Source: Oligoflexia bacterium (lineage in GTDB: Bacteria > Bdellovibrionota_C > UBA2361 > JAFLCA01). Taken from it: 36,209 nucleotides of DNA. Location: the NCBI GenBank assembly GCA_019694465.1, contig JAIBBV010000041.1, forward strand, positions 1 to 36,209, read 5' to 3'. A program made the translations under genes and the position numbers. The notes under the pieces are model-generated. The model was not told where the DNA came from and ran no database searches. It worked only from the letters and a program-made list of their open reading frames with translations. The first letter of the stretch is position 1. Each line of letters starts with the position of its first letter. Positions 1 through 7,966 of the stretch are shown in pieces.

Positions 1-265
1 CCTCTACTGGATAATCAGAAAATAGAGACACCCCGACTAGCCTGGGGCCCAGTCCAAGCTCAAAAGACGTCTCCGTGAGGCTCGGGGCTAGCGAGACCAG
101 GCGTGCGCAGCGCTGCGACTGCGCAAACGCCGCCTGCTCTCCCAGAAGCAAGCTACTAAAGAAAGCTAGTGTCACTAGCAATGCCCAGCCTACCGCAGCA
201 ACAGTCAGCGGCGCTGCCTGGGACTCGCTGCGCTGCAACGATTCACATAAGCAAACTTTTGACAT
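1..265 (-). CDS. btuF: Cobalamin ABC transporter substrate-binding protein, N-terminal part (cut by window edge)
   Basis: This is the first part of a BtuF-like periplasmic binding protein, which captures vitamin B12 released through BtuB and hands it to the BtuCD ABC transporter. Translating the minus strand from ATG at 265 gives an open frame to the window edge. It has a long n-region, a hydrophobic signal segment ending near AAFAQ, then RLVSLAPSLTETSFELGLG and a following RLVGVSLFSDYP. Those two blocks are the hallmark N-terminal strand/helix of the PF01497 (BtuF/FecB-type) family. The gene starts 29 nt after the btuB stop, so it is probably co-transcribed and under the same riboswitch. An in-frame ATG at 283 would lie only 11 nt from the btuB stop; neither start has a strong Shine-Dalgarno site. 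FecB-type siderophore binding is possible from the family alone, but the riboswitch and btuB favour B12. Confidence 0.85.
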   Translation of the reverse strand, partial: MSKVCLCESLQRSESQAAPLTVAAVGWALLVTLAFFSSLLLGEQAAFAQSQRCARLVSLAPSLTETSFELGLGPRLVGVSLFSDYPVE

Positions 266-294
266 GACATGCTTAATTCCCATAACCCGACGCG

Positions 295-2208
295 TCATAA
301 CTTAACGCGCAGTCCTCCATAGGCTGCCAGTCCTGGCTCGCCAAAGCCTAGCACTTGCTCATATTCGCGGTCGAAAGCATTCTCAACCCTCGAAAAAATC
401 TCAAAGCGCGGATCTATTTGGTATGAGGCCCCAAATCCGACCAGAGTATATGAACCCATCCTAGTTCGTGTGGCTGGGAACGTTGAGAAATCATTATCGA
501 ATCGTCTCCCAACAATATCCATGCTTGCTCGCAAATGCAGCTTAGGAGTCGCTTGTAGTTGAAGCTCAGTGTGCAGCTTATTACGCGGGCGACGCAGCAA
601 TGATTCCCCACTGTCGCGATCCTGGGTGTCAGTATAGGTATAGCTAACTTTGACTTGCGCACTTGTGCTCACATTCCAGGCTGCGCTCGCCTCTACGCCC
701 TGCGTGCGTGCGCGAGCAATATTCTCGGAAATAAATGTCTGCGGATTAAATGAAATTAAGTCATTGAAGCGGTTCCAGAAATAAGCAACCCCCACATTCA
801 AGGCCCCATCAAATAATTGCTGATCAACGCCAGCATCGAGCCCCAAACTTTTCTCAGCCGAGAGATTCTCATTTCCATAGCTTGAGTACAGTTGAAACAG
901 TGATGGCGCTTTGAAGCCAGTCCCAATCGAAGAGAAAAGCTTGGTGCCACTATCTGCAAAACGATAAAATGGAACAAAGCGCCATGAAACCTTGGACCCA
1001 AAAGTCTCATGATGATCATAGCGAACGCCCGCGTTGGCGGCCGGCCCACTCTCGCCCCCCAGTCGGGAGTCAAGGAATAGAGAATTGGTGCGTACACTAT
1101 GTTGTTCAAGGTCATTACTAAAAGGACCGAACATGCCATCAGAGAAGTAGCTCGAATCTCCCCGCTCCTCCTCACTTTCTGCCCCCACTACCAAACGCAA
1201 CAAATCAGAAATGGTCACATCATTTTGAAAATCGAATTTGGTCAATCGGCTATTAAACTGGCTTCTCAGTACTTCTCCAACGTGGGTCGAATCTGGATCA
1301 TTGTCGTCATCAAAAGATTGAGATGAAACCCCGACCCCAAACGTCTGCTTCAGACGAGAATCAAGCAGGTCAGTTTTGATCTCAACGCGAGTAAAGAGCT
1401 GATCGCGCACTAGCTCGCGATTTGGATCGTCCCCGCCAACACCACCGTAGTTATCTAAATCGGCACGACCATGCAGATAGCGAACGGAGGCCACAGCGCC
1501 AAGGTTTTTGTTAAACCACCCGCCTAATTTTCCAGAAAGCGAAGTATTTGAATAAGCATCAGCTTCTGAGTTTCCGTCTCTATTACTGGCCGACGAAATC
1601 CCACCACTATTAAGCTGTTGTATCCCCAGCGAGTAGTTCAATGCGCGATCTCCACCAGCGAGCGCCGCACGCTCAGTAAAAGTATCGTAGGAGCCGCCTT
1701 CAAAGGAAACTTTGGCGGACGGCGCACCTGAACCTGTTTTGGTAAAAATTGAAATTACTCCACCCAACGCGTCTGAGCCATAGAGGGTGCTCTGTGGGCC
1801 ACGCAAGATTTCTATACGCTCAATATTATCACTTTGGAGGTCAGCAAAATTAAACGCTCGATTGGGAGAAATCGGATCATTTGCTTCCATCCCATCGATC
1901 AAAACAAGCGTATGCTCAGAATTAGCTCCGCGCATGAAGACAGCTGCGTTACCACCCAAGGGGCCACTGCGCACAACTTCCACTCCCGCAATACTCTCAA
2001 GCACATCCGCAACTGTAGGAAATCCACGTGCTTCTATTTCTTGGGCAGTAATTACACTAACGGAACTTCCAACCTGAGCAAGCTCTTCTTCGGCCCGCGA
2101 TGCTGAGACGACAACCGTACGAGAAGGGGCGCTTACTTGAGAGTAGGCGCTGACTGTAGGCAACAGAAGACAGGCTGCACAAAGAAGCTGCAAAAAGAGA
2201 ATACGCAT
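295..2208 (-). CDS. btuB: TonB-dependent vitamin B12 outer-membrane receptor, BtuB family
   Basis: This outer-membrane receptor imports cobalamin using TonB energy. The 637 residues are normal for the family (E. coli about 614). A signal peptide ends near residue 23 (AYSQ) and a TonB-box-like VVVSA follows. The plug domain spans about 45-155 and includes NIERIEILRGPQSTLYGSDA at 128-147, a stretch nearly diagnostic for BtuB-type receptors. The rest reads as alternating beta strands of a 22-strand barrel, closing with the typical tail (YEQVLGFGEPG, final GGLRVKL). The ATG at 2208 has a GGAG about seven bases upstream. A cobalamin riboswitch precedes it on the same strand and btuF follows, so B12 should repress it. 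Substrates such as cobinamide cannot be separated by sequence. Confidence 0.95.
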   Translation of the reverse strand: MRILFLQLLCAACLLLPTVSAYSQVSAPSRTVVVSASRAEEELAQVGSSVSVITAQEIEARGFPTVADVLESIAGVEVVRSGPLGGNAAVFMRGANSEHTLVLIDGMEANDPISPNRAFNFADLQSDNIERIEILRGPQSTLYGSDALGGVISIFTKTGSGAPSAKVSFEGGSYDTFTERAALAGGDRALNYSLGIQQLNSGGISSASNRDGNSEADAYSNTSLSGKLGGWFNKNLGAVASVRYLHGRADLDNYGGVGGDDPNRELVRDQLFTRVEIKTDLLDSRLKQTFGVGVSSQSFDDDNDPDSTHVGEVLRSQFNSRLTKFDFQNDVTISDLLRLVVGAESEEERGDSSYFSDGMFGPFSNDLEQHSVRTNSLFLDSRLGGESGPAANAGVRYDHHETFGSKVSWRFVPFYRFADSGTKLFSSIGTGFKAPSLFQLYSSYGNENLSAEKSLGLDAGVDQQLFDGALNVGVAYFWNRFNDLISFNPQTFISENIARARTQGVEASAAWNVSTSAQVKVSYTYTDTQDRDSGESLLRRPRNKLHTELQLQATPKLHLRASMDIVGRRFDNDFSTFPATRTRMGSYTLVGFGASYQIDPRFEIFSRVENAFDREYEQVLGFGEPGLAAYGGLRVKL

Positions 2209-2284
2209 ATGGACTCCGAACTAATGGCGGCGGAATGCCGAATCGACCTCGCTCCAACCCACGAGAGCTAAATCTAGAAAGAGT

Positions 2285-2301
2285 CGCTCGAGAATCGAGC
2301 G
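2285..2301 (-). promoter_or_regulatory. Hairpin between riboswitch and btuB, possible expression platform
   Basis: A perfect 7-bp stem (CGCTCGA / TCGAGCG) with a three-base loop lies 9 nt after the P1 helix of the riboswitch. On the minus strand it is followed by ACTCTTTCTAG, a pyrimidine-rich but poor U tract. It could be a weak intrinsic terminator or part of an anti-RBS switch. The location fits an expression platform; the mechanism is inferred. Confidence 0.4.
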
Positions 2302-2310
2302 CATCTTTGC

Positions 2311-2483
2311 GAGTAGGTCTTCTGACTCAGGCATCGCATTAAGAGGCAGCCTTCCCGTAGAAAATTCCACAGTGGCTGAGTAGCCTCGTGCATGGGCTCG
2401 CTTCACTAAGAGAGCCCTTGATGTCCATACAGCGGCGGGACCGTGACGGAATTACACCGTGCTTCCCTTGAACTCGCCTACTC
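2311..2483 (-). ncRNA. Cobalamin (B12) riboswitch
   Basis: Read on the minus strand, the stretch at 2467-2430 carries the conserved core: GGGAA, GGTG, an AATTCCG segment, then ACGGTCCCGCC followed by GCTGT, which is the B12-box region. The conserved 3' part (CTGAGTCAGAAGACCTAC) lies at 2330-2313. The ends close a P1 helix: GAGTAGG at 2483-2477 pairs exactly with CCTACTC at 2317-2311. The size, about 173 nt, fits the class. The element lies 102 nt upstream of the btuB start. Known elements of this family bind adenosylcobalamin and repress downstream uptake or synthesis genes. Confidence 0.95.
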
Positions 2484-2782
2484 TAGCTACATTCTGCCTT
2501 GGGAAGAGTCAAGACTTGCCTTACCAAGCACGGTAGCTTCTACAATAAGCAACCTTGCGTGTGTTGGCCTTGGCTCATATCTCACCCTGATTACTTGAGT
2601 AGTTTACTCTCTTTATACTCTGGATTACCTGAGCACATTCAAACTTAAAGATTATTTATATGCCCGCATGAGAGGATTTGTGTTGTGGCTTGAGCACAAC
2701 AATAGGCGAAGCGATCGGGGCCTTAGAAACTCCCATATTCCATATCATATCCACTAATTAGCCCCATCCAACGCCTGCGCCT

Positions 2783-2811
2783 TTGACTAGGCAAATCAGT
2801 AGTGTTGTATT
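2783..2811 (+). promoter_or_regulatory. Candidate sigma70 promoter for the 553-residue protein gene
   Basis: TTGACT (2783-2788) and TGTATT (2806-2811) are separated by exactly 17 bp. The -35 matches 5/6 and the -10 4/6 of the E. coli consensus. A start near 2818 would give a leader of about 50 nt before the ATG at 2870. Nothing else was recognised between the riboswitch (2483) and this site. Confidence 0.4.
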
Positions 2812-2869
2812 TGACGGTCGGGACATTGGGTGTGGCTTTACCAGCGATGACTGGCCTCGTTAGGAGCGC

Positions 2870-4531
2870 ATGCCAACACAAATTTCAAACAGTCCCAGCA
2901 CTGACAGATCTGAGTTACCAACCGAGTTTCCACGCTTCCAGCAACCTAGCAAGTCATGTCAGGCCTTCTTTGCTCAGCATAAGTCCGACAAATCTAGGGC
3001 GTTTCCTAATCAGGCAGATTCTTCCTTTACCCGTGAGATTCTCTACTATGGCGTGGATGCCGTGATCCTAGGTAGCACAGCCACGCTTGCCCTGTGCTTT
3101 CTCGAAAAGGGGATTACTCCGAGCACTCAGCCAATTTTCAAATCGCTCTTTTCCGGGGAGCCAACTGCACCAGCTTTAGTTGTCCCGCTTGTAGCACAGG
3201 CACTTGGTATATACATTCCAACACGCGCCCGTGAGTTAGATACCATTCAGGGCTTCACCTTTCGAGCCGATCACACGCGCCACCTTCCATTATTGAGTTC
3301 AGACTATATAAATCCACTTTGCTGCTCCGGCAACAATCCGCTCCCAGCACAGCTTATCACACAGGCATGGAACCTTCATGATTTTGACGACCAAGGTCGC
3401 GCCGCAGCTCTACTCATTGTGGCGACAGAACTTTGGAAAAGATCAAGTGCAACATTCCAAAGGCGCGAAATGGGCACAAATTCACAGGCCGCGCAGTTAG
3501 CGATCGGAACCTTAATGGCCAACTACGACTCTGCCCTAAGCGCGTGCTGGTTGGGTTCGGCAGCACGTAGAAGCTCACTCGCACTTGGGACAAGCTATAT
3601 CACTCAGATGCAGAAATTAGCGAAACAAGAGATTGAGTTCGATGAAATCGGACGAGAACTGCAGCTGGCGGAATTCGCACGTAGAAACCCCGAAAAACGC
3701 GCAGCTGCCTTAGCTACTCTGCAACAAATATCCCAACGACTGCATCCTCTCGCCGCAAGGGCACGCAGCATGCTTGATTTGGGTCGCTCTTCAACCTCAC
3801 ACCTTGTGGCGGCAATTCCAGCAACAACTCCCATTCCAGTCTCACCGCCATCGAGGCGCACTACAAGCGCCGATAGACATGCACCCAAGCTAAGCTCGAA
3901 AGCTAATGAGCAAGCAACTCTTACTTCCCAAAGCCAACTGATTAAAGAAGCATCATTTTCTATTCTATCGTCCGACCCTGACACACGTGAGTCCGGTGCA
4001 GGCATTTTGCTTGAGCTTCGTAGATCAGTGCTGCCTGCTTTACGTGAGCGCCTAAGCGCAGCCCTGCGGGCTTGGAACAGAGTTCTTGAGGACCTAAAGC
4101 GCCTGGATGCGCTACAGGAGGAAATTGAAGCAGCGGCGGCTAGCGGAGACAACGCTACTGTCGATTCTAAACTTAACGCACTAGCAAATGGCTTTAAGGG
4201 CGCCTCGCGTCCAGCATTTACTGCTGCAAGACAAGCTCTGAAGCTTTTAAGGGAAAACCTCTCCAGGGATGGCAAGTCTGCCGGTCAGGATTGTCTTATT
4301 CATCCCGAAGGCCCTGGCGACACACAAGCCTATCGCGCCGCTCTGCTACAAGCCTCGCGTGAAGGACTAACTGTATCGATCACTATGTCGTCTGGACTAA
4401 GATTTAGAGGGCGCGCGATCTTCGGAGATATTAACTTGCGTGAAGCTGTGGTTATGGACCCACTGAGGGAGTGGTCACGGCGTGTTCGCATTGACCAAAT
4501 TGAAGAACTCAGCCTAAGGACCAAGGCCTAA
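2870..4531 (+). CDS. Hypothetical protein with Sm-like C-terminal segment
   Basis: I do not recognise this 553-residue protein. The N-terminal about 50 residues are Ser/Pro/Gln-rich and low in hydrophobics. A mostly helical, globular-looking region follows (about 55-300), with a moderately hydrophobic segment near 62-80 too short for a confident membrane helix. Residues about 310-350 are a Pro/Ser/Thr/Arg linker. Residues 360-470 look like alpha-helical coiled coil rich in Ala, Leu, Arg and Glu. The last about 55 residues (EGLTVSITMSSGLRFRGRAI onward, ending RRVRIDQIEEL) have the strand pattern of an Sm/Hfq-like barrel, which is suggestive only. AGGAG sits 3 nt before the ATG. The stop overlaps that of the convergent ndh gene. 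No signal peptide is seen, so it is probably cytoplasmic. Confidence 0.75.
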   Translation: MPTQISNSPSTDRSELPTEFPRFQQPSKSCQAFFAQHKSDKSRAFPNQADSSFTREILYYGVDAVILGSTATLALCFLEKGITPSTQPIFKSLFSGEPTAPALVVPLVAQALGIYIPTRARELDTIQGFTFRADHTRHLPLLSSDYINPLCCSGNNPLPAQLITQAWNLHDFDDQGRAAALLIVATELWKRSSATFQRREMGTNSQAAQLAIGTLMANYDSALSACWLGSAARRSSLALGTSYITQMQKLAKQEIEFDEIGRELQLAEFARRNPEKRAAALATLQQISQRLHPLAARARSMLDLGRSSTSHLVAAIPATTPIPVSPPSRRTTSADRHAPKLSSKANEQATLTSQSQLIKEASFSILSSDPDTRESGAGILLELRRSVLPALRERLSAALRAWNRVLEDLKRLDALQEEIEAAAASGDNATVDSKLNALANGFKGASRPAFTAARQALKLLRENLSRDGKSAGQDCLIHPEGPGDTQAYRAALLQASREGLTVSITMSSGLRFRGRAIFGDINLREAVVMDPLREWSRRVRIDQIEELSLRTKA

Positions 4532-5847
4532 CTTACTGCATCGCCTTGGGCATGCTTGATACTCATCGGCACTCTTAGAACTGACGCACGCGTAACCGGC
4601 AGTTGCACATTGTCCTTGGCAAAAAGAACATCTAGGGTCCAGTTCAGCGCAACTCGAAAGCGTTTCTCGAAGCGTGGAAGCTTCATAAGATAAACAGTTC
4701 TCCACAACCACCAAGCCCAAAAGCCTGAGAAGCGAAAGCCAAATATCTGTGCCACTCCACTCCTATGACCAAGTGAAGCTAGCTGACCCAAAGTACGGAA
4801 CCTGAATGGTCGAGGCTTCTCCCCACGCATGTCAGCGGCAATGTTATGAGCAAGCGTGACAGCCTCACGAATCGAGTGCTGCGCGGTAGGTGGATAACAG
4901 CCGCCATTTCCATCAGGAATTGTTGCACAATCACCAAGCGCCCAAACTCCCGGTGCCCCGCGTACTGCAAGGTTCTCATCCACCGCTATGCGGCCACGAT
5001 CCTTATCGCACTGTATCTGTTGCAGCAGCGGATTAGGGGCGTTACCAGCAGTCCACACTACTGTGCAGGCCTCACACGCCGATCCATCTGAAAATGTGAC
5101 GCTATGATTTTCGAAGGAAGTTACTTTGCTCTTAAACTTTATCTCTACACCCCGCTCCTGCAGGAGTGTCCCTGCATAACGGCCAAGTGTGGAATCCAAT
5201 TCCGGGAGAACGACTTCGCCTGAATGGGCCAGTATTACTCGTAAGTCCGATGGTTTTAGATTTGAGTAAAATGGCAAAACCCCGCGCAGAAAGTCGTTAA
5301 TAGCAGCTACAGTCTCTACGCCTGCAAAGCCACCACCTGCCACCACAAACGTTAGTAGCTTGCCGCGCAAAGATTTACAGCACTCAAAATCAGCTTCTTC
5401 CAGCATCGAAATCATTTGGTTGCGTAGATGCATAGCATCTCCTAACGACTTCATTGTAAGCGCATTTTCAGCTAGACCTGGCAAACCAAAGAAATGCGTA
5501 ACGGAGCCAAGCGCGAGCACAAGCTGATCATAACTAAGGACGTGTGAGTGATACTCTGCACCGTGAGATACTGTTACCGTTTTCTTAGCAATATCTACTG
5601 CATCTACCGACCCACAAAAGAACTTTGTTTTCTTTAAGAGCTTATGTATCGGATTAACTATGTCAGTGGGGTCCAGATCGCTCGCAGCAATTTCATGCAG
5701 CATCGGAGTAAACAGTAAAAAATTGTCCTGATTCACCAGCGTAATCTCAACACTTTCCTCAGCCCTAAAACGGCGCTCCAGTTCAAGCGCGGTGTATATT
5801 CCGCCGAAGCCGCCGCCCAAAATTATGATTTTTTTAGACTGTGACAT
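4528..5847 (-). CDS. ndh: Type II NADH:quinone oxidoreductase (NDH-2)
   Basis: This is a single-subunit, non-proton-pumping flavoenzyme that passes electrons from NADH to membrane quinone. The 439 residues match the family length. The FAD-binding GGGFGG is at 11-16, the NAD(P)-binding AGGGFAGVE at 170-178, WTAGNAPNPL at 265-274, the second FAD contact ALGDCA at 303-308, and the quinone-site region PPTAQHSIREA at 319-329. Classical members have AQxAxQ here; this one has AQHSIR, closer to the AQHAxRE variant. The C-terminal segment from about residue 370 (FWAWWLWRTVYLMKLPRFEKR) is the usual amphipathic membrane anchor. It lies 56 nt downstream of doxX on the same strand and is probably an operon partner. 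Its stop overlaps the stop of the convergent gene ending at 4531. Confidence 0.92.
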   Translation of the reverse strand: MSQSKKIIILGGGFGGIYTALELERRFRAEESVEITLVNQDNFLLFTPMLHEIAASDLDPTDIVNPIHKLLKKTKFFCGSVDAVDIAKKTVTVSHGAEYHSHVLSYDQLVLALGSVTHFFGLPGLAENALTMKSLGDAMHLRNQMISMLEEADFECCKSLRGKLLTFVVAGGGFAGVETVAAINDFLRGVLPFYSNLKPSDLRVILAHSGEVVLPELDSTLGRYAGTLLQERGVEIKFKSKVTSFENHSVTFSDGSACEACTVVWTAGNAPNPLLQQIQCDKDRGRIAVDENLAVRGAPGVWALGDCATIPDGNGGCYPPTAQHSIREAVTLAHNIAADMRGEKPRPFRFRTLGQLASLGHRSGVAQIFGFRFSGFWAWWLWRTVYLMKLPRFEKRFRVALNWTLDVLFAKDNVQLPVTRASVLRVPMSIKHAQGDAVS

Positions 5848-5903
5848 ATTATCCCTACCTAATTACAAAGCGCGCGTTGCCTTAAGCATATACGCGAGCA
5901 CCT

Positions 5904-6467
5904 CTACGCACCCCCAACGCTACGCAACAATGGCTTCACGTTTCTGCAGCAACTGCCGCTATGACTGCCGATTATTTGATCAAGTTCCACCCCAAAGATG
6001 CGAACCACGAGATAATCAAGAGATAGCTTGCCTGGACCGAAAGCCAGCACCATCACTGACAAAAGCAGGAAGAAAAATGGATCGGCTGCAATGAATGCAC
6101 TTGGATCAGAAAACACACCCAATAAGGCAGCGCGATCAGTTTCAACACTAATGTAGGCCACAAGCATATTCACACTAAGCATCAGAGCAATTGGTCGCGA
6201 AAATAGTCCTACCAGCAGCAATAGGCCGCCCACACACTCAAGCCCTCCTACAAACCAAGCATTGAGCCCAGGCATCGGGATTGCAAGGCTAGTGAAAAAT
6301 TCGACCACGCGCTCGTGATTGAGGAGCTTCCCCTTACCACTTAAGTAAAATGCCCAACCCCAGTGCAGCCGAAACAATAGCAACAAAACCGACTGCAGCG
6401 ACTCACCTGCCCTTGTAAGCAGCCCCATGGCGCCAATTGCAAAATTCTTACTAGTCCTAAGGTCCAT
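5904..6467 (-). CDS. DoxX family membrane protein
   Basis: This is a small integral membrane protein of the DoxX family (187 residues). Relatives include the small subunit of archaeal thiosulfate:quinone oxidoreductase and many uncharacterised bacterial proteins. About four hydrophobic helices are visible: near 23-45, 68-88 (FVGGLECVGGLLLLVGLF), 92-108 and 130-147. The family-typical HWGWAFYLSGKGKLLNH, with its Gly-Lys-Leu motif after helix 1, is present. The C-terminal tail after about 160 is soluble. AAGGA lies about nine bases before the ATG. It is the first gene of a pair with ndh, which suggests a role near the quinone pool, but the substrate cannot be told from sequence. Confidence 0.85.
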   Translation of the reverse strand: MDLRTSKNFAIGAMGLLTRAGESLQSVLLLLFRLHWGWAFYLSGKGKLLNHERVVEFFTSLAIPMPGLNAWFVGGLECVGGLLLLVGLFSRPIALMLSVNMLVAYISVETDRAALLGVFSDPSAFIAADPFFFLLLSVMVLAFGPGKLSLDYLVVRIFGVELDQIIGSHSGSCCRNVKPLLRSVGGA

Positions 6468-6907
6468 AACTCTTTTTCCTTAATTAATAGTGTACGGCTC
6501 GAACAACCTCGGCATGCTGCCCAACTTTCACTGGCATTAGTCGGACCAGCGGGCTATTTGTTACAAACTTTCTTAAAAAGATGCCGTCCTGCAGTAGAAG
6601 GCCTGGCAATAGGTAACATACTGACCTTAGTCGACTTAATGACAATTACGAGATCACCGGCTAAGTTCTGGCGGTCTAGCCCCGAAGCTGCACATCCTAC
6701 ACCATTTTGGCTTCCAGAATTTGCCTCAAAAGGTAGCTTAAGACTTTTGCACATGATAACTGGTTATTGGTTGCCTAGAGCGCATCCGTAAATTAGTTCT
6801 CAAATCCGGCCTCAGTTGGCATGCCCCGGTATAACGTGGCTCACTATACTAGGCTCGGCGCGTTTCCAAATTTAAGCAGATGCCCTCTAGTTTGATGGTT
6901 GTATTTC
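6468..6907. other. Intergenic stretch between divergent doxX and nagB-like genes
   Basis: These 440 bp hold the start regions of two divergent genes. A TATACT-like hexamer (near 6846) and TATAAC (near 6831) could be -10 elements for the plus-strand gene, but neither has a recognisable -35 at normal spacing. Small frames here (for example 6558-6791, plus) have no family resemblance and look accidental. No terminator or repeat was seen. Confidence 0.5.
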
Positions 6908-7888
6908 ATGCGCACACTATGCATCGGCACAGCTGCACAAATTGCATTGCCTGATAAGCCAATTCAGAGAGAAAACGAAGGCTTCCCATTCCCTGCTGGC
7001 GTAGACATTCATCTTCCACAGAGCTGGTTAGGAGATAGAGTTGCAACTTGCAGGTCCCATCCAGTAAAAGTTGAGATATACCCCTCTAAAGACCTAGCCG
7101 TAGCTGCGGCCGCAAGGGACTTACATACTCATCTTTTGGAAAACCCAAGCGGAACAACGGGCACCGCGACGGGCAATACATATCTCCCAATTTACCAGGA
7201 GACTGTACGCCTTATTTTGGCGGATCGAGCGTGTGGTAAGGTACTCAACCTAAATGAGCATCGCTTTTTTGGGCTCGATGAATATCTTGTTGCTAGTGAG
7301 GCTGGCTTAAAGGGAATTGACCCTTCGCACCCCGAGAGTTTTAGGGGGTTCATGCATCGACATCTTGCTGCTCCCATAGGCCTACCCATAGAGCAGCATT
7401 CATTATCACGCTGGGGCAATTTTTGGATGCCAGCTCCCGGAATTAACGATCAGCTTAATGAGTTTTGTCTGGCCTATGAACGCGAGCGATCGCGCGCAAG
7501 GGTACAAAGGCAATACGTGGGCATGGGGAGAAATGGTCATGTTGCCTTCATTGAGCCCCAAAGTGGTCCAAATGCAGACTTGCTTTTTTGGACCCGCACT
7601 CGGGTTGTATCACTAACTCCCCACACTCGACTCGCAAATTTTGGTGACGAGAATTCCCCCATTGCATTCGCGATTTCTGTTGGCATTCAAAGTATTCTTG
7701 ATTCAGGGCACGTGGTGCTAGTCGCGCTTGGAGAGAGCAAGGCTGAAGCTGTCGCTGCTGCTCTAGAAGGGCCAATTGGCCCCCATTGCCCAGCCTCGTA
7801 CCTACGTCTACTACCAGCGGGACGAGTAACATTTATTTTAGATGCCGAGGCGGCTAGCAAGCTCGGCTCCACCACTGCGTCCACTTAA
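6908..7888 (+). CDS. Glucosamine-6-phosphate deaminase/isomerase family protein (NagB-like)
   Basis: This belongs to the NagB/6-phosphogluconolactonase superfamily (PF01182); NagB converts glucosamine 6-phosphate to fructose 6-phosphate and ammonia. Numbering from ATG 6908, the phosphate-loop-like ATGNTYLPIYQ is near 87-97, LDEYL at 123-127, the signature GMGRNGHVAFIEP at 205-217, SLTPHTRLANF near 235-245, and a GESKAEAVAAALEG block near 275-290. His211 and Glu216 match E. coli His143 and Glu148, but the position of catalytic Asp141 is Asn209, so deaminase activity is doubtful. About 40 extra N-terminal residues precede the core. An in-frame TTG at 6899 is an alternative start; neither has a clear Shine-Dalgarno site. 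It stands 78 bp upstream of the flippase, so a role in amino-sugar supply for a surface glycan is plausible. Confidence 0.82.
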   Translation: MRTLCIGTAAQIALPDKPIQRENEGFPFPAGVDIHLPQSWLGDRVATCRSHPVKVEIYPSKDLAVAAAARDLHTHLLENPSGTTGTATGNTYLPIYQETVRLILADRACGKVLNLNEHRFFGLDEYLVASEAGLKGIDPSHPESFRGFMHRHLAAPIGLPIEQHSLSRWGNFWMPAPGINDQLNEFCLAYERERSRARVQRQYVGMGRNGHVAFIEPQSGPNADLLFWTRTRVVSLTPHTRLANFGDENSPIAFAISVGIQSILDSGHVVLVALGESKAEAVAAALEGPIGPHCPASYLRLLPAGRVTFILDAEAASKLGSTTAST

Positions 7889-7966
7889 ACGCTGCGCCAG
7901 CGGAGCCCCTTTACCCCCTAACAAAGTGCCTGTTATCCGACTTTTACTATTGCTACGCTAAAGGGC

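Noticed and set aside
75..305. Plus-strand frame at the left edge
   Set aside because: It is the opposite strand of btuF, whose family motifs are clear.
2484..2600. Minus-strand TTGACT-17-TAGCTA as the riboswitch promoter
   Set aside because: The -35 is good but TAGCTA is a poor -10, and the start would fall inside P1; not listed as a feature.
3604..4275. Long minus-strand frame (223 codons) inside the 553-residue protein gene
   Set aside because: Ser/Arg-rich shadow translation with no coherent domain; the plus-strand gene has promoter, ribosome site and better composition.
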